A stretch of DNA of 30,106 bases, from the NCBI GenBank assembly GCA_964416365.1, contig CAYQDO010000009.1, positions 1 through 30,106 on the forward strand. Reading direction: 5' to 3'. The notes below the pieces were generated by a model. The model was not told where the DNA came from and made no database searches. It was given only the letters and a program-made list of their open reading frames with translations. Position numbers and translations under genes: made by a program. Origin of the DNA: DUUS01 sp964416365 (lineage in GTDB: Bacteria > Bacillota_I > Bacilli_A > RF39 > UBA660). Of the stretch, positions 1 through 7,725 are shown piece after piece; the stretch's first letter is position 1; the number at the start of each line of letters is the position of its first letter.

Positions 1-17
1 GATAATAACTTTTTCAT
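1..17 (-). CDS. 5' end of an unidentified gene leaving the window
   Basis: An ATG (complement of 15-17) is preceded at about 7 nt by a strong TAGGAGG ribosome binding site and, further upstream, by an extended -10 promoter. Only the first residues, MKKLL, lie in the window, so the product cannot be named. The start itself is well supported by the signal spacing. Confidence 0.55.
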
Positions 18-39
18 TTAGCTGCCTCCTACTATCTAT

Positions 40-48
40 AGTATACCA
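40..48 (-). promoter_or_regulatory. Extended -10 promoter for the gene leaving the left edge
   Basis: On the minus strand TGG is followed directly by TATACT, an extended -10 element, about 23 nt upstream of the ATG at 17. No good -35 is visible, as is usual for TGn promoters. It lies just beyond the terminator of the popT-like gene. Confidence 0.5.
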
Positions 49-53
49 TAAAA

Positions 54-77
54 AAATAAAGCAAATTTGCTTTATTT
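54..77 (-). terminator. Rho-independent terminator of the popT-like gene
   Basis: A perfect 12-bp inverted repeat (AAATAAAGCAAA and its complement) overlaps the stop codon and, on the minus strand, runs into a T-rich tract before ATGG. Confidence 0.75.
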
Positions 78-869
78 ACAACTTTTCTTACTAACCATAT
101 AAGTCATGGCAAATGCTGAGATAGCACATACAATGCTTATGAAGGTTATTAAATCAAATCCCACTTTGCCACGTAGAACTGCCGGAATTGTTGCGATGCA
201 GAAACCTGATACGGCGTAATAAGTATAACCATATAACTTTTTTAACAAAAAATGCATTAATAAAACAAAAATTATCGCTCCTATACACAGTCCTATTACT
301 ACCGGGAATAATTCGATAATATCAACGTGCGCTATAGCCGTTAAATAAAAATCATAGAAACCTAATAAACTTAATAAAACTGTACTACTAATACCAGGAA
401 TAATTGTTGAAGCAGCTAGTACAAATCCTAAAGCCATTTTTTCTATAAAAGTTAAAGCTTCAGCTTGTACTCCATTATAATCTTTTAAATTTAATAAAAC
501 TATTCCTATTACTAAAGTAATAACCATTGGAATTAAAAACTTGAAATTAAATCCTTCTTTATTTGCTTCTTTAAATAACAAAGGAATAGTTCCTAAGATA
601 AATCCAATAAATGAAAATGATGTAGGCATTGAGTATTCTTCTAAAAGAAATAATAGAATATTCCCAAATAAGATTGTTCCGAATATTACACCTAATCCTA
701 TGGGCATTAAAAATAAAATGTTCTTTTTTATATTTTTAAATTTTATTAATTCCGTAATAGCATTAATACTCTCCTGATAAATACCTAAGATTACTAACAA
801 TGCACTGCCACTTAAACCAGGTACAATATTACCAATTCCACCTAAAATACCTTTTAAAAAATTTGCCAA
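72..869 (-). CDS. popT: DUF368 / PopT-type undecaprenyl-phosphate translocase
   Basis: This is a 265-residue polytopic membrane protein. It carries the DUF368 hallmark twice in an internally repeated fold: GNIVPGLSGSALLVILGIY near residues 13-31 and IIPGISSTVLLSLLGFY near 155-171. About eight hydrophobic segments cover the rest. Members of the family (PopT) return undecaprenyl phosphate across the membrane for reuse in peptidoglycan and teichoic acid synthesis; that role is taken from the family and was not tested here. The start is TTG at 869, because an in-frame TAA lies directly upstream; AGGG lies about 11 nt before it. The gene has its own terminator and a long hairpin-rich leader. Nearby envelope genes fit the assignment. 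Confidence 0.82.
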   Translation of the reverse strand: MANFLKGILGGIGNIVPGLSGSALLVILGIYQESINAITELIKFKNIKKNILFLMPIGLGVIFGTILFGNILLFLLEEYSMPTSFSFIGFILGTIPLLFKEANKEGFNFKFLIPMVITLVIGIVLLNLKDYNGVQAEALTFIEKMALGFVLAASTIIPGISSTVLLSLLGFYDFYLTAIAHVDIIELFPVVIGLCIGAIIFVLLMHFLLKKLYGYTYYAVSGFCIATIPAVLRGKVGFDLITFISIVCAISAFAMTYMVSKKSCK

Positions 870-899
870 TTAAGTCACATCCCTATACGCTTCCAAGTT

Positions 900-1018
900 T
901 TTCGCATTGTTAATATGCGAAATAATTCTTTTTGTGCTACTTTACTATTCACTTTTTGATAGCGTGAATATTTTATAGTAGAAGAAAGCAAAAATACACT
1001 TTCTATTCTAGCTTTCTT
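900..1018 (-). promoter_or_regulatory. Three consecutive hairpins in the leader of the popT-like gene
   Basis: Three inverted repeats follow one another. The first is 900-907 with 915-922 (8 bp). The second is 946-952 with 964-970 (7 bp), extended by CTACT/AGTAG at 937-941 and 977-981. The third is 982-989 with 1011-1018 (8 bp). A TATAAT on the minus strand at 1049-1044 would place all three in a leader of roughly 170 nt. None ends in a U-run, so they are not ordinary terminators. No known riboswitch class was recognised. Confidence 0.4.
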
Positions 1019-1090
1019 TTATCAATACCCCTAATACTGAATAATTATATCATAAGCTTCTCTATAACCAAATTTTTTTTAATCCTCCTT

Positions 1091-1120
1091 AAGTCGAATT
1101 TACTATAATTCGGCTTTTTT
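1091..1120 (+). terminator. Plus-strand terminator-like hairpin with no plus-strand gene
   Basis: AAGTCGAATT pairs with AATTCGGCTT (one G-U) around a short loop and is followed by TTTTTT on the plus strand. Read on the minus strand, the side serving the gene that ends at 1125, it lacks a downstream U-run. It may end an unannotated short plus-strand RNA, or act weakly for the minus-strand gene. Confidence 0.4.
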
Positions 1121-1124
1121 GGTA

Positions 1125-2621
1125 TTATTTTTTGGATTTTTTGCTCTTTTTTTTAATTTTCTTCTTTTTTGGTTTCTTCTTAATAGTTTGCTTTTTGTTA
1201 AATTTCTTCTTGGTAGTTTTTTTCTTGTTAGGTTTCTTTGTTTGAGAACTCTTCTTTTTTGTTACCTTTTGCTTTTTCTTCTTATCAAGATAATATTTTT
1301 TTAATCCATAGTAGATTAACCCTGTTAAAGACAATAACAACGCTACAAATAAAAACGTTTTGAAAAAATTTTGTTTTAAATGCTTAATATGAATTTGATA
1401 AGTAAGTTTACTGCCATTTTCAGCTTTAACAAGAATTTTAATGATACTGCCTTCTTTTAAATCTTCATTACCAATTACATTGATAGTTGCTTTCTTATCT
1501 TCAGGTACAGCATTAATATTTAATTTTTTGGTTGATTTTTTTATTGGTAAATAATAAACCTTCACTTTTTTATTAAACTTTAAATTATATTTATCGACTT
1601 TTAGAGTTTTTAAATAAAAATTGGCAGACTTATTAGATAATAGTTTAGTAATATTCAACACATATGTTCTAACTTCATTGTTCTTATTTTTTATCTTTAT
1701 TATTACCGCATTATCTCCATCTTGAATTTCAATTTTTCGGTTTCCAAAGTCTTTAACAAAACTCAAATTATTATCTGGCAGTTTAATATTAAGATTTAAA
1801 TTAGTAATTTTACTATCTATTTCAATATTATATTCATAAACATCCGAATTAAATTCAAAATCAATAAGATTTTTTTTAGAATCAGTAAGTTCAATTGATG
1901 ACGCTTTAATATCAACTTCATTAGTTTCTTTAATTAAATAAAGATAATAAATTCTGGTTATTCCTGTTTCGCTTTTAACCATAATTGGTACCACAGTAAC
2001 TGGGTTATTGGCTTCTATTTTGATTTCTCCAATACCAGTTATCTTAGCATTTTCACTAGCCAAATCTGCAGTTATTTCTAATTTTTCATTATTTTTATCT
2101 ATATTAATTTTATAACTATATATTTCTGAATTAAATTTATTTATGGCCTCGCCATTTATATAAATATTTTTTAATTGATTTTCTGATGATAATGTTTTTA
2201 TTTCGGCTTCCGCATCTTCCAAACTTTGGGTAGTATTATCCACATTATTTGCTAAAATGATATTTTTTATTTTAATTTGCTGAGCACCATAATCCATAGT
2301 ACTAAGTAGCAAAATCCCAAATTCTTGTAATTCACTGACTAAAGTATTATTTTTGGTTTTAGCGGTTATACTATTTTTGTCGGATGTTACTTCCCATAAG
2401 CCGGTAAAATTACTTCTCACCTCATCTAAAGATAGTCCTTTACTTAATTCTAATTCAAAAGTAATTTCATTAAACTCAAACTCTGTTTCTATATTAGTTC
2501 GACATGCGAAATCTTCAAATTCTTTAAAAGTATCTTGGTCACATTTTATCGTAAATTTATCTTTAGCTTCCACATTTAGTGGCAATAATAATAAAAACAC
2601 CCATAAAAAATATTTTTTCAT
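1125..2621 (-). CDS. Membrane-anchored cadherin-like beta-sandwich protein with lysine-rich tail
   Basis: This is a 498-residue exported protein of unknown function. Residues 1-19 are a signal peptide, with probable cleavage after VEA. An N-terminal domain contains two cysteines. Around residues 145-415 lie about three repeats of the cadherin-like beta-sandwich pattern (a Y-x-Y/Y-x-L strand, then Y-x-I/L at each repeat end). One transmembrane helix follows at about 419-440. The last 58 residues would then be cytoplasmic and contain 34 lysines. Similar repeats occur in Bacillota surface proteins thought to mediate adhesion or wall contact. The ATG has AGGTGA upstream. The gene is monocistronic with an extended -10. 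The polybasic tail might bind nucleic acid, acidic lipid or a protein partner, which is inference. Confidence 0.7.
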   Translation of the reverse strand: MKKYFLWVFLLLLPLNVEAKDKFTIKCDQDTFKEFEDFACRTNIETEFEFNEITFELELSKGLSLDEVRSNFTGLWEVTSDKNSITAKTKNNTLVSELQEFGILLLSTMDYGAQQIKIKNIILANNVDNTTQSLEDAEAEIKTLSSENQLKNIYINGEAINKFNSEIYSYKINIDKNNEKLEITADLASENAKITGIGEIKIEANNPVTVVPIMVKSETGITRIYYLYLIKETNEVDIKASSIELTDSKKNLIDFEFNSDVYEYNIEIDSKITNLNLNIKLPDNNLSFVKDFGNRKIEIQDGDNAVIIKIKNKNNEVRTYVLNITKLLSNKSANFYLKTLKVDKYNLKFNKKVKVYYLPIKKSTKKLNINAVPEDKKATINVIGNEDLKEGSIIKILVKAENGSKLTYQIHIKHLKQNFFKTFLFVALLLSLTGLIYYGLKKYYLDKKKKQKVTKKKSSQTKKPNKKKTTKKKFNKKQTIKKKPKKKKIKKKSKKSKK

Positions 2622-2642
2622 AAGAATTCACCTGCCTTTTTA

Positions 2643-2651
2643 ATTATATCA
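2643..2651 (-). promoter_or_regulatory. Extended -10 promoter (TGATATAAT)
   Basis: TGA followed directly by TATAAT on the minus strand, about 22 nt before the ATG at 2621, gives a very short leader. No convincing -35. The same nonamer occurs before the surface-protein operon at 21347-21355. Confidence 0.55.
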
Positions 2652-2704
2652 TAAAATATTAAATTTATATGTTAATATTAGAGCATTAAAACACGAAAAA
2701 ACGA

Positions 2705-2732
2705 CATAAAAAAATAGGCTGTTATCCTATTT
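2705..2732 (-). terminator. Rho-independent terminator of the small anchored protein gene
   Basis: AAATAGG (2712-2718) pairs with CCTATTT (2726-2732) around a 7-nt loop, and the minus strand continues into a seven-T run. The stop codon TAG lies inside the stem. Confidence 0.7.
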
Positions 2733-3104
2733 AAAATTAAAAATATATTTTGTTTGATCGTCATAAGAATAAAATACTGTATCTTCATCAACTAATATCA
2801 CATTAGCTAGTCTAGCTTCAGTTTTATCAATTTTACCACTATCATCGATAGGCCATAAATATGGGGTGTTTATCTTTATATAGGTACGATCCACATTAAG
2901 GACTTCGATATCAAGTTTACATTTATCATCATTTTCCGCAAAGAATATTTTCGTTCCACTATATACTTCATAATTCTTAGATATCGAATTACATCTAATA
3001 TATAATCTTTTCGTATCATCATAACTTTTATTATTTAGTAGCATAATAGCTCCGACAACGAAAATAATTGAAATAGGTATTATGAATTGAAAAAAATTTT
3101 TCAT
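2727..3104 (-). CDS. Small membrane-anchored protein of unknown function
   Basis: This 125-residue protein has one N-terminal hydrophobic helix (about residues 6-24), then an outside domain that is probably mostly beta strand and carries two cysteines (in IRCNS and DKCKL) that could form a disulphide. I do not recognise a family. It has its own AAGG-containing ribosome binding site, its own terminator and a TATACT-type -10 upstream, so it is probably transcribed alone. It lies between the cadherin-like protein and the divergent YfhO-LtaS gene, which suggests an envelope role but does not show one. Confidence 0.65.
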   Translation of the reverse strand: MKNFFQFIIPISIIFVVGAIMLLNNKSYDDTKRLYIRCNSISKNYEVYSGTKIFFAENDDKCKLDIEVLNVDRTYIKINTPYLWPIDDSGKIDKTEARLANVILVDEDTVFYSYDDQTKYIFNFK

Positions 3105-3186
3105 TTTATGACCTACCTTACCATATATTTAGTATAACATATTAAACCAAAAAAGGCACTGGTTTTAATCCATACAAATAAAGAAA

Positions 3187-3215
3187 TAGAAATTTTAGAT
3201 ATTATATGGTATAAT
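3187..3215 (+). promoter_or_regulatory. Promoter of the YfhO-LtaS fusion gene
   Basis: TATAAT at 3210-3215 is preceded by TGG (extended -10), with TAGAAA at 3187-3192 as a weak -35 at 17-bp spacing. The ATG lies 26 nt downstream, after CGAGGT. Confidence 0.55.
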
Positions 3216-3240
3216 TCAATGTGTTTTCGAGGTTTTGAAC

Positions 3241-6200
3241 ATGAAAAAATTAAAGAAAAAAGATTGTTTATTTTTAAGCATTATATTATCCATACTTATT
3301 GGATTTGTGATTTTTTTAAGAGCAAAAGGATATGCTTTTGGTTCTAATGTTGACTGGTTAAGTCAACACTCAGTATTACCAGATTATTTTCGCCGTTTAT
3401 TTTATGAATCTGGAAATATATTACCAAATTTTGCCCTTAATTTAGGCATGGGACAAAATATCTATTATTTTTCTTACTACGGTTTATTAAGCCCTTTAAT
3501 ATTACTGTCTTATTTGTTTCCTTTTATACCCATGTTCTTATATATCCAAATAATATGTTTAATAATGGTTTTATTAGGTGCCTATTTATTATATAGATGG
3601 ATAAATAATAAATATACTTCAAAAATAGCCTTTATCATTACTTTAATGTATGTTCTTTTAGCACCGATTATCTATCATTCCCATCGTCATATTATGTTTG
3701 TCAATTATATGCCTTTCGTGATGGGTACTTTTATTGCTATAGACAATTACTTTGTAAAGAAAAAAGCCACACCTATAATCATAAATGTATTCCTACTAAT
3801 TATGACTAGTTATTTTTTTGGACCAGTTTCTTTAATAGTAATCGGCATATACACTATTTATAAAATATTACAAAAAAATAAGAAAATTAACTTTAAGAGT
3901 TTTTTACCACTTTTAAAAATAATATATTATTGCTTTATAGCAATACTAATGGCAGCCATTTTACTAGTGCCTACCGTCTATACTATTTATGTGGGTAGAC
4001 AAGACACAAATGTCGCATTAAATATTTGGCAATTATTCATACCTCAGTTATCTTATAAAACGACATTTTACTATTCATACTCATCTATGGGTCTATCTTT
4101 TATTTATATTATAAGTTTAATATCTTTTTTACTTAAAAAGAAGAAAGAAAATAAATTTCTAGCTATCATATTAATATTATTATTAAACTTTCCTATCTTT
4201 AATTTTATATTGAATACTTTCATGTATGTTGATGGTAAAATTTTTCTACCATTTATTCCCTTAGCATTATTAGTTATAGCTGATTTCTTAAATGATTTAT
4301 TCCAGAATAAATATAACTTTAAAAAACAAATTATAGTTATAATTCCGGTAATCATCTTTATGATATATTCCTCTATTGGTTATTCTTATTCTGACCTTTT
4401 ATGGCTTGATATTCCACTACTATTAATTATTTTAACTTTAATTTATTTTTATAAAAAACCTAACCTCATCTACATACCAATTCTTGTTATATCATCAATT
4501 TGTTTTATCAATATGAACAAAGGTGATGATTATGCTAATGTTAATGCTCGAAATAATACCAATGTGTATAAAGAATTAGTATCTCACATCGCCGAAGATA
4601 AAGTATATCGTACATCAGATTATACAGAGCAGCTTTATAATGTTAACCAAATCTACGGAGTAAAACAATTATCGCCAAGTTTTTATTCTTCTACAACTAA
4701 TAAACATTACTTTAATATGGTCCGAAATATCTTCCAAAATGAAATTATCAATCGCGATAACACCACAGTATCTGCCCCCAAAAATATTTTATACAATATT
4801 TATGCTGGAGTGAAATATACCATTACTAAGGAAGAACCTTTAAAAGGCTATAATTTAATTGAAGAAAAAGGTGGTATCTCTCTATATGAAAATAATGATG
4901 TATTACCGATTGGGTACGCCTCAAATAAAATAATGAGTTTAAGAGAATTTAATACCCTAGATTATCCACAAAATATTGATGCATTGCTAAACTATGTAAT
5001 AGTAAATAAAAACTTGGATAATGTATATAAATCTAATGTTGCCGAATATAAAGCAGATTATGAAATTGAATCATTAGAAAACTTACAATATGAATTTCTT
5101 TATAATTCTCTTTATGTAGATGCGAAAGACTATGGTCAAACTACTTTAAAACTTAATAATCCGGTTAGTAAAGATAATATTTTAGTAATTCGTTTTAGTG
5201 TAAAATATCCCCATAAAGGAGGAGCCTGCAGTTCCGACATTACCATAAACAATGTAACCAATGCCTTATCATGTTCTGATTGGAAATATTTTAACAATAA
5301 TTATACTTTTGAATATGTTTTATCAAGTGAAAAGAATATTGATACATTAAATATTTTATTTACTCCCGGATATTTTGAGATAGATGAAATTGAATTATAT
5401 ACAATAAAATATGAAACCATAAAAAATATTAAGAATCAAATTTCGGAAGCTAATCTCCAAACAAGTAATAAAAATAATACTGTTTTAACAGGAAATATAG
5501 AGGTTAAAGAAGATGGTTATTTCAAATTAACCATCCCATATGAAAAAAGAGGATTTAAAATCTTTTTAGATAATGACTTAATAAAATATGAGAAAGTTGA
5601 TAATGCCTTTATTGGGTTTCCTATTACCGAAGGATATCATACAATAACCATTAAATATCAATCACCCTATCTTACTTTAGGTATTATTCTAACCATTGTT
5701 GGTTTAATTCTTTTTGAATTACTAATTCTCCATAAACATGCTAATAAGCATTTCTATAATGCCTTTATAAATATAAAAAAATATTTAATATTAATAGTTA
5801 AAAAAGTTAAAGTTTTTATAAAAAATAATGTAGGATATGTCTATTTATTTTTATCATTATATTTACTAGATTTTTCTTTAAGGTTTTTTTATTTTTCACA
5901 GATTAAATTCTATCATTGGTATAAATTTGTCCCAAATTCATTTACGATTATATGGATAGTATTAATCTTATCTCTAATCAAATTATTCAAATCAAAAATT
6001 GGTAAACCCATCTACTTACTATATTATATTTTATATTTTATTATTTTCTTAGTCCAGGCTATCTACTTTTCATATTTTACAACTTTCTTTGATTTTAGTG
6101 TCATGGCCTTAGCTGGTGAAGGTATTGATTATCTTGACACCATTTTGGCTAATACAAAAATTTGGGCTATCTTTACCGGAGGTTTAAGTATTTTCTTGAC

Positions 6201-7656
6201 GGTAAGAGGTCTAAAGTATATCACTCATAATGAGAAATTTAAACTTAAAAGTTTAATAACAATTGTAGTAGTATTTTCTGTTTCACACTTAATATTACCA
6301 AATCTTCTTGGCAATGTTCGTACCAGCGTTGAGTGGGATGACTGGCGCAATCCCCGTACCGTTTATAATACTTTTAATGATCATAATAAAAGTATGATGG
6401 TTTCTGGTTTATACGAATATACAGTAAGAGATTTTTATGTTAATTTTATCAGAAATAATGAAAAAATAACTCCTGAGGAAGAAGAAATACTCAAACAAAA
6501 TTTCCGTGATGTTATAGTTAATGAAAAAAATAACTATTCAGGGCTCTTTACTGGTAAAAATCTTATTTTGATACAACTTGAAAGTATTGATAATTTCTTA
6601 GTTACACCAGAAATAATGCCGACTACTTATGAATTAATGAAAAACTCAATAAACTTTGTAAATCATTATTCATTTACTTCCGGTGGAGGATCTACATTCA
6701 ATTCTGAATATATGGTTAATACTGGATACTCGACAGCCTACAATTATAACTTAAGTGCATATTCATTCAGTCGTAATGATTACAGTTATTCCCTACCAAA
6801 CTTATTAAAAAAATACAATTATATTTCGAATGCTTTCCATATGAATACCGGAGAGTACTATTCTAGAAATGATAACTATAAAAGTTTTGGTTATGATAAT
6901 TTCTATAGTTTGAAAAATCAAAATGTTTACAAAGAAAATACTGACTACTGGTTAGATAGAGAATTAATTTTAAATGAGGAGTTCAATAAGCTTCTATTTA
7001 AGAATGAAAATGATAATCTATTTATGAATTATATTATTACTTATTCAGCTCATATGCCATTTAGTAGTTCAAAAGGCACCTGTAGCTTGCTTACTAATAT
7101 TGAAGGTTTAACTGAATTTGAATGTTTAAAACTCCAAGCTAAGGAAACTGATTATTTCATAAAACTATTACTAGAAGATTTAGCTAAGAAAGATGAACTT
7201 AAAAACACCGTAATAGTTGCTTTTAGTGATCACTATTTGTATACTTTAGAAGATAAAACTCTTCTTGATAAATACAAAAAAACAGACAGTCAATTAATTA
7301 ATCATACCCCATTCTTTATTTGGAGTAATGGTGATTATAAAAAAACCATTAAGAAATTTAGTTCTCAATTAGATATTTTACCAACTATTTTAAATGTAAT
7401 GGGTATAGATTATTATCCTAACTACTATTTAGGTAAAGATATCTTAAGCCCAAATCATAAAGATTTAATATTCTTCCCTGATGGCAGCTGGTACAATGGT
7501 TCAATCTATATCAAAGATGGAGAGCAATTATTTGGCAAGAAAACGAGTCAGGAAAAAATAAATCTAATTAACAAAGAAGTAAAACAAAAAATGATGTTAA
7601 ATGATGCAGTAATAAAATCTAATTATTTCAATAAAATAAATAGTATAAGCAAGTAG
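3241..7656 (+). CDS. YfhO-type glycosyltransferase fused to LtaS-type lipoteichoic acid synthase
   Basis: This 1471-residue protein has two halves. Residues 1 to about 830 match YfhO: a GT-C-like multi-helix membrane region with the early NVDWLSQHS acidic motif, a large outside domain, and a closing helix near 806-828. Residues about 860-1020 form a five-helix block like that of LtaS, followed by an outside alkaline-phosphatase-superfamily domain. LtaS metal and catalytic positions appear present: E1114 (in QLES), T1152 (in GGGSTFNSEY), H1271 (in SAHMPF), D1330 and H1331 (in FSDHY). A known LtaS substrate histidine two residues before the glutamate appears to be Q. LtaS polymerises glycerol phosphate from phosphatidylglycerol; YfhO is needed for LTA glycosylation. 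The ATG at 3241 is preferred over TTG 3235 because of the CGAGGT spacing. The fusion predicts coupled synthesis and decoration of LTA. Confidence 0.82.
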   Translation: MKKLKKKDCLFLSIILSILIGFVIFLRAKGYAFGSNVDWLSQHSVLPDYFRRLFYESGNILPNFALNLGMGQNIYYFSYYGLLSPLILLSYLFPFIPMFLYIQIICLIMVLLGAYLLYRWINNKYTSKIAFIITLMYVLLAPIIYHSHRHIMFVNYMPFVMGTFIAIDNYFVKKKATPIIINVFLLIMTSYFFGPVSLIVIGIYTIYKILQKNKKINFKSFLPLLKIIYYCFIAILMAAILLVPTVYTIYVGRQDTNVALNIWQLFIPQLSYKTTFYYSYSSMGLSFIYIISLISFLLKKKKENKFLAIILILLLNFPIFNFILNTFMYVDGKIFLPFIPLALLVIADFLNDLFQNKYNFKKQIIVIIPVIIFMIYSSIGYSYSDLLWLDIPLLLIILTLIYFYKKPNLIYIPILVISSICFINMNKGDDYANVNARNNTNVYKELVSHIAEDKVYRTSDYTEQLYNVNQIYGVKQLSPSFYSSTTNKHYFNMVRNIFQNEIINRDNTTVSAPKNILYNIYAGVKYTITKEEPLKGYNLIEEKGGISLYENNDVLPIGYASNKIMSLREFNTLDYPQNIDALLNYVIVNKNLDNVYKSNVAEYKADYEIESLENLQYEFLYNSLYVDAKDYGQTTLKLNNPVSKDNILVIRFSVKYPHKGGACSSDITINNVTNALSCSDWKYFNNNYTFEYVLSSEKNIDTLNILFTPGYFEIDEIELYTIKYETIKNIKNQISEANLQTSNKNNTVLTGNIEVKEDGYFKLTIPYEKRGFKIFLDNDLIKYEKVDNAFIGFPITEGYHTITIKYQSPYLTLGIILTIVGLILFELLILHKHANKHFYNAFINIKKYLILIVKKVKVFIKNNVGYVYLFLSLYLLDFSLRFFYFSQIKFYHWYKFVPNSFTIIWIVLILSLIKLFKSKIGKPIYLLYYILYFIIFLVQAIYFSYFTTFFDFSVMALAGEGIDYLDTILANTKIWAIFTGGLSIFLTVRGLKYITHNEKFKLKSLITIVVVFSVSHLILPNLLGNVRTSVEWDDWRNPRTVYNTFNDHNKSMMVSGLYEYTVRDFYVNFIRNNEKITPEEEEILKQNFRDVIVNEKNNYSGLFTGKNLILIQLESIDNFLVTPEIMPTTYELMKNSINFVNHYSFTSGGGSTFNSEYMVNTGYSTAYNYNLSAYSFSRNDYSYSLPNLLKKYNYISNAFHMNTGEYYSRNDNYKSFGYDNFYSLKNQNVYKENTDYWLDRELILNEEFNKLLFKNENDNLFMNYIITYSAHMPFSSSKGTCSLLTNIEGLTEFECLKLQAKETDYFIKLLLEDLAKKDELKNTVIVAFSDHYLYTLEDKTLLDKYKKTDSQLINHTPFFIWSNGDYKKTIKKFSSQLDILPTILNVMGIDYYPNYYLGKDILSPNHKDLIFFPDGSWYNGSIYIKDGEQLFGKKTSQEKINLINKEVKQKMMLNDAVIKSNYFNKINSISK

Positions 7657-7670
7657 CTTATACTATTTTT
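7638..7670 (+). terminator. Strong Rho-independent terminator after the fusion gene
   Basis: A 13-bp perfect stem (7638-7650 with 7656-7668) with a 5-nt loop contains the stop codon TAG and ends in a T-run. Confidence 0.85.
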
Positions 7671-7673
7671 AAC

Positions 7674-7702
7674 TTTCCAAATAAAAGAATATATTGTATA
7701 AT
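7674..7702 (+). promoter_or_regulatory. Promoter of the LCP gene
   Basis: TATAAT at 7697-7702 with TTTCCA at 7674-7679, 17 bp apart, directly after the terminator and 24 nt before the ATG, which has AGGGG upstream. Confidence 0.55.
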
Positions 7703-7725
7703 TTAAAATAAGAATAGGGGTTAAA

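Noticed and set aside
1119..1304. Plus-strand ORF of 61 codons rich in F and L
   Set aside because: It is the shadow of the lysine-rich tail on the opposite strand (AAA/AAG repeats read as TTT/CTT).
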